Shown here: positions 42,680 through 52,374 of the stretch, one piece after another
Numbering within the stretch: position 1 is the first letter of the stretch
How the letters are laid out: each line of letters starts with the position of its first letter
From: Hyphomonadaceae bacterium
GTDB taxonomy: Bacteria > Pseudomonadota > Alphaproteobacteria > Caulobacterales > Aquidulcibacteraceae
Direction of reading: 5' to 3'
Length of the DNA: 64,000 nt
Assembly: GCA_016791445.1 (NCBI GenBank)
Contig: JAEUMP010000005.1
Location: 67,001 to 131,000 of the forward strand
Position numbers and translations under genes: made by a program
Notes under the pieces: model-generated
Databases searched by the model: none
The model's input: the letters and a program-made list of their open reading frames with translations, nothing else
Told to the model about the DNA's origin: nothing

Positions 42680-43684
42680 TCAACCGCACCGTATCCCCGC
42701 CTTCTTCCCTTCCTCCACCGCCAGCATCCCGAACTGCGCGACCCAGTGGCCGACGGCCATGTAGTCGTCCCGCGTCGCTGTCCAGTTCGCGTAGCCGAAG
42801 TCGAAGTGCGTGCAGTAGAGATCGCGCCAGCGCGGCTCGCCCGTCTTGCGGTATAGCGCGGCGTAGCCCCACGCGCGGGAGAAGTTCTTGCCGAAGAGAT
42901 GCGCGTTGGCGCCCGGCTTGAGATCGAGCGGCGCGAGCGTCTCGATGCCGGGATTCCACGTCGCGAACCATGTCGCGAATTCCTCTTTCGTCGCGATCTC
43001 GGCGACGAGCCACGCCCAGCTGAGGCATGTCGAAAGGAAGCCGGGACGTTCCGCCGCGAGATCGCAGCGCGCCTCCGGCGCCATCCATCGGGCGCGCGTC
43101 TCCCGCGCGAGCACCGCTTCGGTCGCGGCATCGCCCGTAGCGCGCGCATAGGCGAGGAGATTGATCATCGCGAAGGTCGCGCTGCGATAGTCGCGCGCGT
43201 TCGGGTCCGGCGCTTGCGCAGCGTAGCGCGCGTGCATGGAGCGCTCGATGTCGCGCGCGAGCGGCGCGAGGCGATCGTCGCCGCCGGCGGCCTTGCGCGC
43301 CACGTAGAGACGCAGGAACCACGCACGTCCGTACGGCATTTCAAAGTCAGGTTGAGCGGCGAGATCTGCGCGTTCCGCCTCCAGCCGCGCTGCATCGAGC
43401 GAACCGTCCAGCCACGCGCGGTACTGCTGATCGCCGGTGAGAAAGGTGAAAGCTTCGAGCGCATAGTACGCGTGCGCCGCAGAATGCCAGTCGACGCAGC
43501 CGCGAAACACGGGATGGGACGTGTCTTCCCGCGCGGCGCACCACTGCGCCTGCTGTGCAAACACATCCGCGAAAACATTCGGCGCCGCGGCCGTGACTGG
43601 CGGTTCGGGCGGCGAGGCGCACCCCGGCGCCATGAGCGCGAGCGCCGCAGCGCCAACCAGCGTCGCCCATGTGTTTGCGCGCAT
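42680..43684 (-). CDS. DUF2891 family lipoprotein
   Basis: 334 residues. Lipobox MAPGC. Matches DUF2891: DTSHPVFRGCVDWHSAAHAY, YGRAWFLRLYVAR, HLFGKNFSRAWGYAALYRKT, and VGHWVAQFGMLAVEEGKKAG; probably an alpha/alpha-barrel. Function unknown. The ATG at 43682-43684 follows GGGAGGA at good spacing. Confidence 0.88.
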   Translation of the reverse strand: MRANTWATLVGAAALALMAPGCASPPEPPVTAAAPNVFADVFAQQAQWCAAREDTSHPVFRGCVDWHSAAHAYYALEAFTFLTGDQQYRAWLDGSLDAARLEAERADLAAQPDFEMPYGRAWFLRLYVARKAAGGDDRLAPLARDIERSMHARYAAQAPDPNARDYRSATFAMINLLAYARATGDAATEAVLARETRARWMAPEARCDLAAERPGFLSTCLSWAWLVAEIATKEEFATWFATWNPGIETLAPLDLKPGANAHLFGKNFSRAWGYAALYRKTGEPRWRDLYCTHFDFGYANWTATRDDYMAVGHWVAQFGMLAVEEGKKAGIRCG

Positions 43685-43763
43685 CCAAATTCCTCCCGGC
43701 CGCATCTTGTGAGCGAGCGAGATACCTTTAGTGGTCTCCGGGTTCAAAGCGTGAGGGGATTTC

Positions 43764-44213
43764 ATGAAGCGCATCGTTTTCGCCGTCGCCGCCGCAGCGG
43801 CGCTGGCGTCCTGCACCGTGGCGACATCGACGGGCCAGCCCGAGGCGCCCGCCGCGACGGATCGCGCCGCGCTCGTCGAACGCGGGCGGTACCTGACGGA
43901 ATCGATCGGTCTGTGCGGCGATTGCCACACCCAGCGCCTGCCCACGGGCATGCTCGACATGACGCGCCACCTCTACGGCGCCACGCTGCCGTTCAAGAAC
44001 ATGAACCCGCAGCCGTGGGCGGCGACGACCCCGTCGCTGGCGGGCCTGCCGGCGGGCTATACCGAGGCGCAGCTCGCGAGCTTCCTGCAGGACGGCAAGC
44101 GGCCCGACGGCTCCGCGCCGTTGCCGCCTATGCCCGAGTACCGTCTGAGCCAATCCGACGCCGAGGCGATGGCGGCTTATATCGCGAGCCTGCCGAAACC
44201 GCCCGCCCAGTAG
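43764..44213 (+). CDS. c-type cytochrome lipoprotein
   Basis: 149 residues. Signal peptide with lipobox ALASC, then one CXXCH heme site (LCGDCHTQRL) and a likely axial methionine in PLPPMPEYRLSQ. Monoheme class I-like fold. Probably a periplasmic electron carrier fused to no other domain; partner unknown. Divergent from the DUF2891 gene. Confidence 0.88.
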   Translation: MKRIVFAVAAAAALASCTVATSTGQPEAPAATDRAALVERGRYLTESIGLCGDCHTQRLPTGMLDMTRHLYGATLPFKNMNPQPWAATTPSLAGLPAGYTEAQLASFLQDGKRPDGSAPLPPMPEYRLSQSDAEAMAAYIASLPKPPAQ

Positions 44214-44239
44214 CCGCTCGATAGCCGCTCAGGCGTGGT

Positions 44240-44443
44240 TCAGACCTCGAAGATCCGGGACCGGGGGCTGCGGAAGCTGTCGTCGTTGTCGTTGGCGGGC
44301 GCCGGCGTCATCGACGCAAGCCAGCCGAACAGGCGCGGCAGGCTGATAAACGCCGCCGCACAAGCGAGCGCGGTCGCCGCCACGAGCAGAGTGGCGGCGA
44401 CCGACGGCCCGTGAAGGGGCGTGAACAGGTCCGGGAGAACCAT
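44240..44443 (-). CDS. Small single-pass membrane protein, unknown
   Basis: 67 residues with one membrane segment (AATLLVAATALACAAAFISL) and a polar tail PAPANDNDDSFRSPRSR. No family. Converges with the cytochrome gene. Moderate evidence only: normal codon use and a sensible membrane topology, but the ribosome binding site is weak. Confidence 0.5.
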   Translation of the reverse strand: MVLPDLFTPLHGPSVAATLLVAATALACAAAFISLPRLFGWLASMTPAPANDNDDSFRSPRSRIFEV

Positions 44444-44774
44444 GAATCTCTGTGCCCATACCCATCGCCTTTCGGGGGTTGTCCCGGGGCGATTTCGTTG
44501 TGTGGGGACACCCTAGCGCGACGCGGTGAACACCCGGTTTCGACGGGGGCGAGGAAGGGTCGAATTGGCGAAAAAATACGCGCGGGCAGGCCACTTTTCG
44601 AGGCTACTTCCTAACGCGCGCTAACCCTTCACCGGAACATGGACGACCCCGCCCATGCCCGTAGTCGATGGAGTAGCGCGGACGAGGCCGCCCGCGCTCC
44701 GTGGCGCGAGACCCGTTGCAAATCCTGCCGGCCTCGCGGCAGGCTGCACCCACGCCAATCCGGGGAGGACGGAA
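44444..44774. other. Gap before the MAPEG gene
   Basis: 331 bp. Contains a perfect 7-bp hairpin, CCTGCCG-GCCTCG-CGGCAGG (44724-44743), 31 bp before the MAPEG start; no T-run. Nothing coding is convincing. Confidence 0.45.
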
Positions 44775-45179
44775 GTGACGAAACTCGACTGGGCGTCGAT
44801 CTACGCCGGGGTGAACATCCTGCTGCTGTTCCTGCTGGCGTTCGGGGTGGTCCGGGCGCGGCAAAAGCACAAGGTGTCGATTGGCGACGGCGGCAACCCC
44901 GCCGTGCTGCAGGCGATGCGTGCACACGGCAACGCAACGGAATATATTCCGGTCGCGGTGGTCGGGCTCGGCCTGATGGCGATTCTCGACCCCGTGCCGG
45001 TGCTCTGGGTGCAGGCGCTCGGGGGTGTCTTCACGCTCGGCCGGATTCTCCATGCCATCGGGCTGTCCGGCAGCAGCGGCGTCAGTTTCGGACGGATGGC
45101 GGGCATGGTGCTCACCTGGACCGGTTTTGTCGGCATCGGCGGCGTGCTGGTCTGGGCGGGCGTGTCGCCCCTGCTCTGA
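44775..45179 (+). CDS. MAPEG family membrane protein
   Basis: 134 residues, four membrane segments. VVRARQKHKVSIGDGGNPAV then AMRAHGNATEYIPVAVVGLG is the MAPEG core with the conserved Arg-x-x-x-N and Glu region. GTG start with GGGGAGG upstream. Second MAPEG gene of the window; unlike the first, this one is of the YecN-like bacterial type (RAHGNATEYIP). Confidence 0.88.
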   Translation: MTKLDWASIYAGVNILLLFLLAFGVVRARQKHKVSIGDGGNPAVLQAMRAHGNATEYIPVAVVGLGLMAILDPVPVLWVQALGGVFTLGRILHAIGLSGSSGVSFGRMAGMVLTWTGFVGIGGVLVWAGVSPLL

Positions 45180-45214
45180 GTTGCGGGGGCGTCCGGCGCG
45201 CGCCATGTAGGGGC

Positions 45215-46558
45215 ATGCCTTACGATACCGCGCCGGACGGCGTTCTTGAGTCCCTTCTCGGTCACGCTCGCACTGCGGGCGCCGACGCCGCCGATGCGAG
45301 CCTCTCTATCAGCGAAAGCCTCTCCGTCGATGTGCGGATGGGCGAATTCGAGGGCGTGGAGCGATCAGAGTCGCGCTCGGTCGGCCTGCGCGCCTTCATC
45401 GGCAAGAAGCAGGCAGGCGCGACGACGTCCGATCTCTCGCCCGACGGCCTGAAGGCGCTCGCCGAGCGCGTGGTCGCGATGGCGAAGTTCGCGCCGGAAG
45501 ATCCGTGGTGCGGCCTTCTCGATCCCAGCGAGCGCGCGACCGACTTCCCCGACCTCGACACGCATGACGATGCGCGCCCCGACGCCGATACGCTGGAAGC
45601 GATGGCGAAGGATGCAGAGAACGCAGCGCTTGCGGTTGCGGGCGTCACGAACTCCTCGGGCGCCGGCGCCTCGTGGAGCGCCGGTTTCGTCACCATGCGC
45701 ACATCGGACGGTTTCAGCGGCGGCTCGCGCGCCAGCTCCTACGGCGTCGGGGTCTCCCCGCTCGCGGAGCGCGACGGTAAGAAGGAGCGCGACTGGGACG
45801 GCCACACCACGCGTCACTTCAGCGAACTGCGCAAGCCCGCCGAAATCGGCCGCACCGCAGGCGAACGCGCGGTCGCGCGCCTTGGGTCGCGCAAGATCGA
45901 GAGCTGCAAGGCGCCGGTGATCTTCGAAAACCGCCTCGCGGGCTCGATGGTGTCGCCGATGCTCGGCGCCATTTCGGGCGCGGCGATCGCGCGCGGCGTG
46001 TCGTTTCTGAAAGAGAAGCTCGGCCAGCAGGTGTACGCCAAGGGCGTCAACATCGAGGACGATCCGTTCCGCAAGCGCGGCCTCTCCTCGCGCCCCTTCG
46101 ATGGCGAAGGCGCGCCGGGCCAGCGGCGCCTGCTCATCGACGACGGCGTGCTGACGACGTGGCTCATGAACGCCTCCGCTGCTCGACAGCTCGGCCTCAA
46201 GAGCACCGGCCACGCCACGCTCGGCCATGGCGGTCCGCCCGGCATTTCCTCGACGAACGTCACGATGATGCCGGGACAGAAAAGCCTCGAAGAACTGATG
46301 AAAGACGCCGGCAAGGGCCTCCTCATCACCGACAAGTTCTCCCCCTCCCTCAACGCCAACACCGGCGACTGGTCGGTAGGCGTGTCGGGCTTCTGGTTCG
46401 AGAACGGCGAACGCGCCTATCCGGTCAGCGAGATCACGGTGGCGGGCAATCTGCTCGACATCTTCGCGCGCCTGATCCCGGGATCCGATCTAGAACGACG
46501 CGGCGGCGTGGACGCGCCGAGCGTGCTGATCGACGATCTGACGATCGCCGGTGTCTGA
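45215..46558 (+). CDS. pmbA: TldE/PmbA, partner subunit of the TldD metallopeptidase
   Basis: 447 residues. Family features: ISESLSVDVRMGEFEGVERS, GSMVSPMLGAISGAAIARGV, the SGAGASWSAGFV region and NANTGDWSVGVSGFWFENGE. The HExxxH zinc motif is absent, as in PmbA/TldE, where TldD carries the metal. TldD/E process small peptides such as microcins and CcdA; TldD is not in the window. Starts the conserved block that continues with cysQ and DUF4170. Confidence 0.93.
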   Translation: MPYDTAPDGVLESLLGHARTAGADAADASLSISESLSVDVRMGEFEGVERSESRSVGLRAFIGKKQAGATTSDLSPDGLKALAERVVAMAKFAPEDPWCGLLDPSERATDFPDLDTHDDARPDADTLEAMAKDAENAALAVAGVTNSSGAGASWSAGFVTMRTSDGFSGGSRASSYGVGVSPLAERDGKKERDWDGHTTRHFSELRKPAEIGRTAGERAVARLGSRKIESCKAPVIFENRLAGSMVSPMLGAISGAAIARGVSFLKEKLGQQVYAKGVNIEDDPFRKRGLSSRPFDGEGAPGQRRLLIDDGVLTTWLMNASAARQLGLKSTGHATLGHGGPPGISSTNVTMMPGQKSLEELMKDAGKGLLITDKFSPSLNANTGDWSVGVSGFWFENGERAYPVSEITVAGNLLDIFARLIPGSDLERRGGVDAPSVLIDDLTIAGV

Positions 46559-47366
46559 TCGAAGCGAGGATCTGGCGCTCCTGCGCGACGCGGCGCTCGC
46601 TGCGGGACCGCTGATGCGCGAGGGCTTCAACGCGGACTACGAAATCTGGTCGAAGGGCGCCGCCGGGCCTGTCACAGCCATCGATCTCGCCGTGGACAAG
46701 ATGCTGAAGGAGCGTCTGCGCGCAGCGCGACCCGACTTCGGCTGGCTTTCGGAGGAAACCGCCGACAACGCGGAGCGTCTGTCGAAGCAACGCGTCTTCG
46801 TCGTCGATCCCATCGACGGCACGCGCGCCTTCATCAAGAAGAAGCCCGACTTCGTCACCGCGCTCGCCATCGTCGAGGACGGTCGCGCGGTCGTCGGCGT
46901 GGTCTACAATCCGATCACTGAAGAGCTCTACGAGGCCGTCGATGGCCACGGCGCCACCCTCAACGGCGCGGCGCTGCGCGTCAGCGAAACCGCAGCCGTG
47001 GAAGGTTCGCGCATGATCGGCGCGGAAGACCTTTTCCGGAATCCGCGCTGGCCGACGCCTTGGCCGGCCATGGAGATCACGCAAAAGAACGCCGTCGCCT
47101 ACCGCATGGCGCTGATCGCGACCGGCGCGCATGACGCGATGGTCGCGCTCGGCTGGAAAAGCGAGTGGGATATCGCCGCCGCCACAGTCATCGTGCGCGA
47201 GGCGGGCGGGCGCGTCAGCGACCCCTGGAACGGCGAGATCACCTTCAACAATCCCGACCCCCGCGCGCCCGGCGTGGTCGCTTCCGGCCCCCGCCTTCAT
47301 CCTTCCTTGATCGAACGCGTGAAAATCGCCCCTCATCCCTCGACTTTTCCGGAGCGGCCCTCATGA
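46551..47366 (+). CDS. cysQ: 3'(2'),5'-bisphosphate nucleotidase (inositol monophosphatase family)
   Basis: 271 residues. Lithium-sensitive Mg phosphatase family: metal motif VFVVDPIDGTRAFIKKKPDF, WLSEET before it, and EWDIAAATVIVREAGG near the C-terminus. The gene context (pmbA, DUF4170) and the short length fit CysQ, which dephosphorylates 3'-phosphoadenosine 5'-phosphate. GTG start overlaps the pmbA stop by 8 bp. Confidence 0.85.
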   Translation: MSDRSEDLALLRDAALAAGPLMREGFNADYEIWSKGAAGPVTAIDLAVDKMLKERLRAARPDFGWLSEETADNAERLSKQRVFVVDPIDGTRAFIKKKPDFVTALAIVEDGRAVVGVVYNPITEELYEAVDGHGATLNGAALRVSETAAVEGSRMIGAEDLFRNPRWPTPWPAMEITQKNAVAYRMALIATGAHDAMVALGWKSEWDIAAATVIVREAGGRVSDPWNGEITFNNPDPRAPGVVASGPRLHPSLIERVKIAPHPSTFPERPS

Positions 47367-47608
47367 CCGAAGCGACCCCGCAACTGCTGCACATCGTGAT
47401 CGGCGGCGAGCTGAAGGCGCTGAGTTCGCACGAATTCGCCGATCTCTCCGCCATCCACTTTGTCGGCGCCTTCCCGAACTACAAGGCAGCCTATGACGCC
47501 TGGAAGGGCGCCGCGCAGCGCACCGTCGACAATGCGCGCATGCGCTATTTCATTCTCCACGCGCACCGCCTCTTCGACCCCGAAACGGGCCAGACGCATG
47601 AGCACTGA
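47363..47608 (+). CDS. DUF4170 family small protein
   Basis: 81 residues. LLHIVIGGELKALSSHEFAD, FVGAFPNYKAAYDAWKGAAQ, and RYFILHAHRLFDPE are the DUF4170 pattern. Unknown function, regularly next to cysQ in alphaproteobacteria. Overlaps the cysQ stop by ATGA. Confidence 0.9.
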   Translation: MTEATPQLLHIVIGGELKALSSHEFADLSAIHFVGAFPNYKAAYDAWKGAAQRTVDNARMRYFILHAHRLFDPETGQTHEH

Positions 47609-47617
47609 CCGCCCGCG

Positions 47618-49351
47618 ATGACGCATCGCGCCACGTCCCTCACCACCCGGCTCTGGAACGATCACCTCAAGCGCTATTGGGGCGATCTGCTCGCGCTCGG
47701 GCCGGTGCTGGCGGCGGTGGCGGTGATCGGCGTCGGCTACGCCTTCATCATGCGCGAGACGGTGAACCGCCTGCAGGCGGGCGATACGGGCGTGATCGCG
47801 TGGGCGCCGCTGGCCATCATCGGCGCCACCATCGCGCGCGCGGTCGCGATCTGGGCGCAGGCGGTGCTCAGCCAGGGCCTCGGCCACAAGGTGCTACGCG
47901 ACCTGCAGGGCGTGATGTTCTCCAAGCTCGTGCGCGCGGACTTCGCCCGTTCGGCCCGCGAAAACTCCGGCCAGATGATCTCGCGTCTGACCAACGACAT
48001 CAATGTCGTCGCCGAAGGCCTGATCCGTTCGGTGCAGGTCGTGATGCGCGATGCGCTGACGCTGATCGGCGCGCTCGTTTCGATGCTGTGGTTCGACTGG
48101 GTGGTGGCGCTTCTCGTGATCGCGATCTTCGTTTTCGCCGGGCCGCCGCTCGCGTCCATCGCGCGCCGCGCGCGGCGCCAGACCGAGAGCGCGCAACTTC
48201 TGATGGGACGCCTCACGGCCCTCCTTTCCGAGACCTTTTCGAGCCCCCGCTTCGTCAAGACCTACGGCCTTGAGGAAAAAGAGGAGGCGCGCGCCGCAAT
48301 CGCGTTCGAGGAACGCCGGCGCGTGAACATGAAAATCGTCTACAACCGCGCGCGCGTTGACCCGCTGATGGAAATCCTCGGCGGCGTGGCGCTTGCGGCG
48401 GTGCTCTATGTGGCGGGCGCGCGCATCGTTGGCGGCGCGATGACCATCGGCGATCTGCTCGGCATGATCGTGGCGGTCGGAGCCGCGTCCCCTGCCGCGC
48501 GCAGTCTGGGTACCTTCAACACTGTCTTCAACGAAGGCGTCGCCGCACTCGCCCGCATCTACGGCCTCCTTGACGAAAAAGAGGACGTCACCGACCGCGC
48601 CGACGCAAAGCCGCTCGCCACGCGCGAAGGCCGCATTGCCTTCGAGAACGTCGCCTTCGCCTATGAGGGCGACAACGCCATCGAGAATGTGAGCTTCACC
48701 GTGGCGCCAGGCGAAACCGTCGCGCTCGTCGGCGCATCGGGCGCGGGCAAGTCCACGATCTTCAACCTGATCCCCCGCCTCTATGACGCCACCGCCGGGC
48801 GCGTCACCGTCGACGGCGTCGACGTACGCGACGTGACGCTCGCGTCCCTGCGCCGGTCGATCGCCCTCGTCAGCCAGGACGCCACGCTGTTCGACGACAC
48901 GATCCGCGCCAACATCGCCTTCGGCAGGCCCGACGCAACCTTCGACGACATCGAAGCCGCCGCCAGAGCCGCCGCCGCGCACGACTTCATCCTCGCGCAG
49001 CCCCAGGGCTACGACACCCGCGTCGGCGAACGCGGCGCAGCGCTCTCCGGCGGCGAACGCCAGCGCATCGCGCTGGCCCGCGCCTTCCTGCGCGATGCGC
49101 CGATCCTGCTTCTTGATGAAGCCACGAGCGCGCTCGACGCCGAAAGCGAGGCCCGCGTACAGGACGCGCTCGCGCACCTCTCGAAGGGCCGCACCACGCT
49201 CGTCATCGCGCACCGTCTCTCCACCGTCCGCGAAGCCGACCGCATCCTCGTCATGGACAAGGGCCGCATCGTCGAGACCGGGGACCACGAGACATTGATG
49301 GCCAAGGATGGCGCCTATGCCCGCGTCGCCCGCCTTCAGCTCCAGGCCTGA
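47618..49351 (+). CDS. msbA: MsbA-like lipid exporter (ABC type)
   Basis: 577 residues: six-helix exporter domain followed by an ATPase with GASGAGKST (Walker A), VSQDATLF (Q-loop), LSGGERQRI (signature), ILLLDEATSA (Walker B) and IAHRLSTV (H-loop). Position between DUF4170 and the waaA-lpxK genes suggests it flips core-lipid A across the inner membrane, as MsbA does. The gene symbol rests on context more than on unique residues. Confidence 0.85.
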   Translation: MTHRATSLTTRLWNDHLKRYWGDLLALGPVLAAVAVIGVGYAFIMRETVNRLQAGDTGVIAWAPLAIIGATIARAVAIWAQAVLSQGLGHKVLRDLQGVMFSKLVRADFARSARENSGQMISRLTNDINVVAEGLIRSVQVVMRDALTLIGALVSMLWFDWVVALLVIAIFVFAGPPLASIARRARRQTESAQLLMGRLTALLSETFSSPRFVKTYGLEEKEEARAAIAFEERRRVNMKIVYNRARVDPLMEILGGVALAAVLYVAGARIVGGAMTIGDLLGMIVAVGAASPAARSLGTFNTVFNEGVAALARIYGLLDEKEDVTDRADAKPLATREGRIAFENVAFAYEGDNAIENVSFTVAPGETVALVGASGAGKSTIFNLIPRLYDATAGRVTVDGVDVRDVTLASLRRSIALVSQDATLFDDTIRANIAFGRPDATFDDIEAAARAAAAHDFILAQPQGYDTRVGERGAALSGGERQRIALARAFLRDAPILLLDEATSALDAESEARVQDALAHLSKGRTTLVIAHRLSTVREADRILVMDKGRIVETGDHETLMAKDGAYARVARLQLQA

Positions 49352-49397
49352 ACGCGCGCAAGCGATTTCTTAACGACATCTTGCTAGACGGCTTGTG

Positions 49398-50198
49398 ATG
49401 AAGATCACGCCTGCCATCGCGTCGGTCCTGTTCAACAACGGGACGAATGCGTCGTCACTGCTGACGACGCTGGGCGGCGGCGTGCAGCAGACCGCGACCG
49501 CAACGCGCGAACCGATCTCCGCCCTGAAGGACGCCGAAAAGAACGGCGCGACCTATGTGGCGGCCAAGGCGAAGGAGCCGATGGTCAAGCGCGAACTGGA
49601 GATTTTCGAGAAGGCCGTCGCGAACGCCAAGACCGTGGAGGACTTCTTCAAGAACCCGGTCGCGGTGAAGGTCTTCCTCACCGCCAACGGCCTCGGCGAC
49701 CAGGCGGATTTCCGCGCGCTCGTCTCGCGGACACTGAACTCCGACTACCTCGACAACACGTCCCTTGCCGCGCGCATGGGCGCCACGCGCGGCGCCTGGT
49801 ACGAAACCGCGATGGCCTACGACTTCCACTACAGCGGCATGGACGTGCTGAAAAAGGCGTCGTCCATCGCCGAGATCAAGGAAGGCTATGCGCAAGCGCT
49901 ATGGCGGGAATCGCTGGAAGCGTCGGCGCCGGGCGTATCCTATGCGCTTGCGTTCAAGGAACGCGCGGAAAAGCTGACCAGCGCCTACAAGGTTCTCGGC
50001 GACCCTGTGGCGCGTGAGGTCGTCACCACCGCCCTCGGCCTGCCGCCGCAGATCGCCTACCAGCCGGTGACGAGCCAGGCCGCACTCATCGAGCGCCGCA
50101 TCGACGTCACGCGCCTGAAGGACCCGTCCTACGTCGACGGCCTCGTCAAGCGTTACCTCGTGCTGCGCAGCGGCGGCGCGGGCGGCGTTATCGCCTGA
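49398..50198 (+). CDS. DUF1217 domain protein (flagella-associated family)
   Basis: 266 residues. Helical, with KEPMVKRELEIFEKAVANAK, FFKNPVAVKVFLTANGLGD and the C-terminal ALIERRIDVTRLKDPSYVDG, which are DUF1217 features. Genes of this family are normally found in flagellar clusters of Rhizobiales and relatives, so its place inside an LPS block is odd. ATG 49398 is preferred to the GTG one codon earlier. Confidence 0.8.
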   Translation: MKITPAIASVLFNNGTNASSLLTTLGGGVQQTATATREPISALKDAEKNGATYVAAKAKEPMVKRELEIFEKAVANAKTVEDFFKNPVAVKVFLTANGLGDQADFRALVSRTLNSDYLDNTSLAARMGATRGAWYETAMAYDFHYSGMDVLKKASSIAEIKEGYAQALWRESLEASAPGVSYALAFKERAEKLTSAYKVLGDPVAREVVTTALGLPPQIAYQPVTSQAALIERRIDVTRLKDPSYVDGLVKRYLVLRSGGAGGVIA

Positions 50199-50255
50199 CA
50201 ATCCCGCGCCGGGGGTGCTAAACCGCTGCCCTCACCCGCAGCGGAGTTGGTCCCG

Positions 50256-52370
50256 ATGCCCGCCGAGCGCGCGCGCAAGCTTGCCGCCATCGTCTCCATC
50301 GACATTGCCGGCTTCTCGGCGATGTCGGAGCGCGATTCCGCGGCGGCGGCGGCCATCGTGCGCGAGACCGGCGAGATCATCGCGCGAACGGTGCAGCACT
50401 ATCGCGGGCGCATTTTCAACACCGCCGGCGACGGCTTCATGGCGGAGTTCGCAACCGCGCGCGACGCGATCGCCTGCGCCATCCTGACATTGCGGCGCCT
50501 GCGCGACACCACGGCGGTGCGTATCGGCGCGCATATCGGCGAGGTCACCGTCCTCGACAACAACGACCTCCTGGGACACGGCGTGAATGTCGCCGCGCGT
50601 CTGCGCGCGCTCGCCACGCCGCGCGGGCTTGTGGTGTCCGAAGCGATGGTGTCGCCGCTGTCGGCGCGCATGAAGCGTCTCTTCGTCGGCAAGGGGCCGG
50701 TGCTGCTCGAGAAGATGACGGCGAGCGTGGCGGTCTTTGCGCTCGCCGGGAATCTCGGACCTGTAGGACGCCTGCGTCTCATGGTGCGCCGTCCTTGGCG
50801 CGCGGCGATGGCGGCGGGCGCTGTGGCGGTGTTGGCGGCGGGCGGATGGCTCATCGCAACGCGCGAGCCCGCGGAGCCGCTTATTGCAGTCATGGCCTTC
50901 GATGCGCCGGACGGCGAGAAGGCCGAGCGAATCGCCGTCGGTCTCGCCGACGAGATCATCATGGACCTCGCGCAGACGCCGCAGATCCGCGTCGCCGCAC
51001 GCGCGTCGAGCTTCAAGGTTTCCGCGGAGAAGGATGTCGACGCCGCACGGAAGCTCGGCGCGCACTATGTCGTCGACGGCGTCGTGCGCCTCGACGGCGA
51101 GCGCCTGCGCGTGGACGCGCACCTTGTCGACGCACGCCGGCGCAATGTGGTGTGGGCCAAGCGCTTCGAGCGCGACGCCGCCTTCGCCTTCGCGCTGCAG
51201 GAAGAAATCGCCGGCGCCGTGGTGACCGGCGCCACCGGTCGCGTACGCCAGTCGAGCGCACAATCCACCGCGCAGGTCTCCCCCGATGTGTTCGATCTCT
51301 ACCTGCAGGGTCGCGCCGCACGGCTGACGCGCGGCCATGAAGAAGTGCAACAGGCGATCGGGCTACTGCAGCAGGCTGTCGCGCGGGCGCCGGAGTTTGC
51401 GCGCGCCTGGTCCGAGCTTGCCGGCGCGCAGCTCATCCGCGCCGATCAGGTGCGCCTCGACGAAAACCCGGACCACCGCGCCGCTGTGAGCCTCGCAAGA
51501 GCGGCGCGCGCCTCCGCCGAACGCGCGCTCGAACTCGAACCGCGCGACGCCTATGCGCTCGCCGTTCTCGCGGGCCTGCAGACGCCGGGCGACTGGCGCG
51601 CACAGCGCCGGCTGATGGATCGCGCCGTGGAAATTGCGCCCGGCGACGCCACTGTGCTGCGCGCACGCGCGCGCGTCCTGTCGGACATGGGTTATCTGGA
51701 GCTGGCCCGCGCCGATCTAGAACGGGCGCGCACGCTCGACCCGCTCGATCCGCAAATGCTGCTGATCTGGACGATGGAGGCGCAGGGCGATGCCGGCCGC
51801 GCCCGCGGCCTGCTCGCCCGCGCAGGAGAGATCGCGCCGAACACGAGTTGGAACACGCGCCTCCTGTTTCACATCTTCGACCGCCGCTATGCCGATGCGC
51901 TCGCCCTTCTTGCGCCAGGCGCGCGGCCCGCATCAGTGAGCGACGCCGCCGTAGAGCGCTTCACCGCGCTGATCGACGCGCTGCGCGGTCGCCGGACCGA
52001 CGCCATCGGCGTCTGGCGCGCACTGGCGCGGGAGGGCCCCGCACGCGCGGAAGATGCGATCTTCGCGCTGGCGCTGATGGGCAGGCATGACGACGCCTTC
52101 GCCGTCGCCGAGGAAGCGCGGGCTTTCACGCCCGCCGGCAAGGGCGCATCGCTGTCTCTCGATACCGCCTATGAAGGCCCCGTCGCGCTCTTCCGCGCCG
52201 ATCTTGCAGCGGCGCCAGCGCTCGCGGGTCTGCGCCGCGACCGGCGCTACCTCGAGATGATGAAGACGAGCGGTCTCTACACCGCCTGGCGCGAGAGCGG
52301 CGAATGGCCGGACTTCTGCGCCGATCCTGCGCTCGGCTATCGCTGCGATGCAGGCGTGAACGCGCGATAG
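50256..52370 (+). CDS. Class III adenylate/guanylate cyclase with TolB-like and TPR domains
   Basis: 704 residues. Cyclase domain about 1-165: metal aspartates in SIDIAGFS (Asp16) and TAGDGF (Asp59), and the GHGVNVAARLRALATPRG loop with catalytic Asn and Arg. A membrane segment at about 183-201 is followed by a TolB/FlgO-like domain (IAVMAFDAPDGEKAERIAVG, LGAHYVVDGVVRLDGERLRV) and then tetratricopeptide-like helices to the end. Likely makes cAMP in response to a signal from the periplasm. The ATG is preferred to an upstream TTG (50247). Confidence 0.9.
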   Translation: MPAERARKLAAIVSIDIAGFSAMSERDSAAAAAIVRETGEIIARTVQHYRGRIFNTAGDGFMAEFATARDAIACAILTLRRLRDTTAVRIGAHIGEVTVLDNNDLLGHGVNVAARLRALATPRGLVVSEAMVSPLSARMKRLFVGKGPVLLEKMTASVAVFALAGNLGPVGRLRLMVRRPWRAAMAAGAVAVLAAGGWLIATREPAEPLIAVMAFDAPDGEKAERIAVGLADEIIMDLAQTPQIRVAARASSFKVSAEKDVDAARKLGAHYVVDGVVRLDGERLRVDAHLVDARRRNVVWAKRFERDAAFAFALQEEIAGAVVTGATGRVRQSSAQSTAQVSPDVFDLYLQGRAARLTRGHEEVQQAIGLLQQAVARAPEFARAWSELAGAQLIRADQVRLDENPDHRAAVSLARAARASAERALELEPRDAYALAVLAGLQTPGDWRAQRRLMDRAVEIAPGDATVLRARARVLSDMGYLELARADLERARTLDPLDPQMLLIWTMEAQGDAGRARGLLARAGEIAPNTSWNTRLLFHIFDRRYADALALLAPGARPASVSDAAVERFTALIDALRGRRTDAIGVWRALAREGPARAEDAIFALALMGRHDDAFAVAEEARAFTPAGKGASLSLDTAYEGPVALFRADLAAAPALAGLRRDRRYLEMMKTSGLYTAWRESGEWPDFCADPALGYRCDAGVNAR

Positions 52371-52374
52371 CGCG

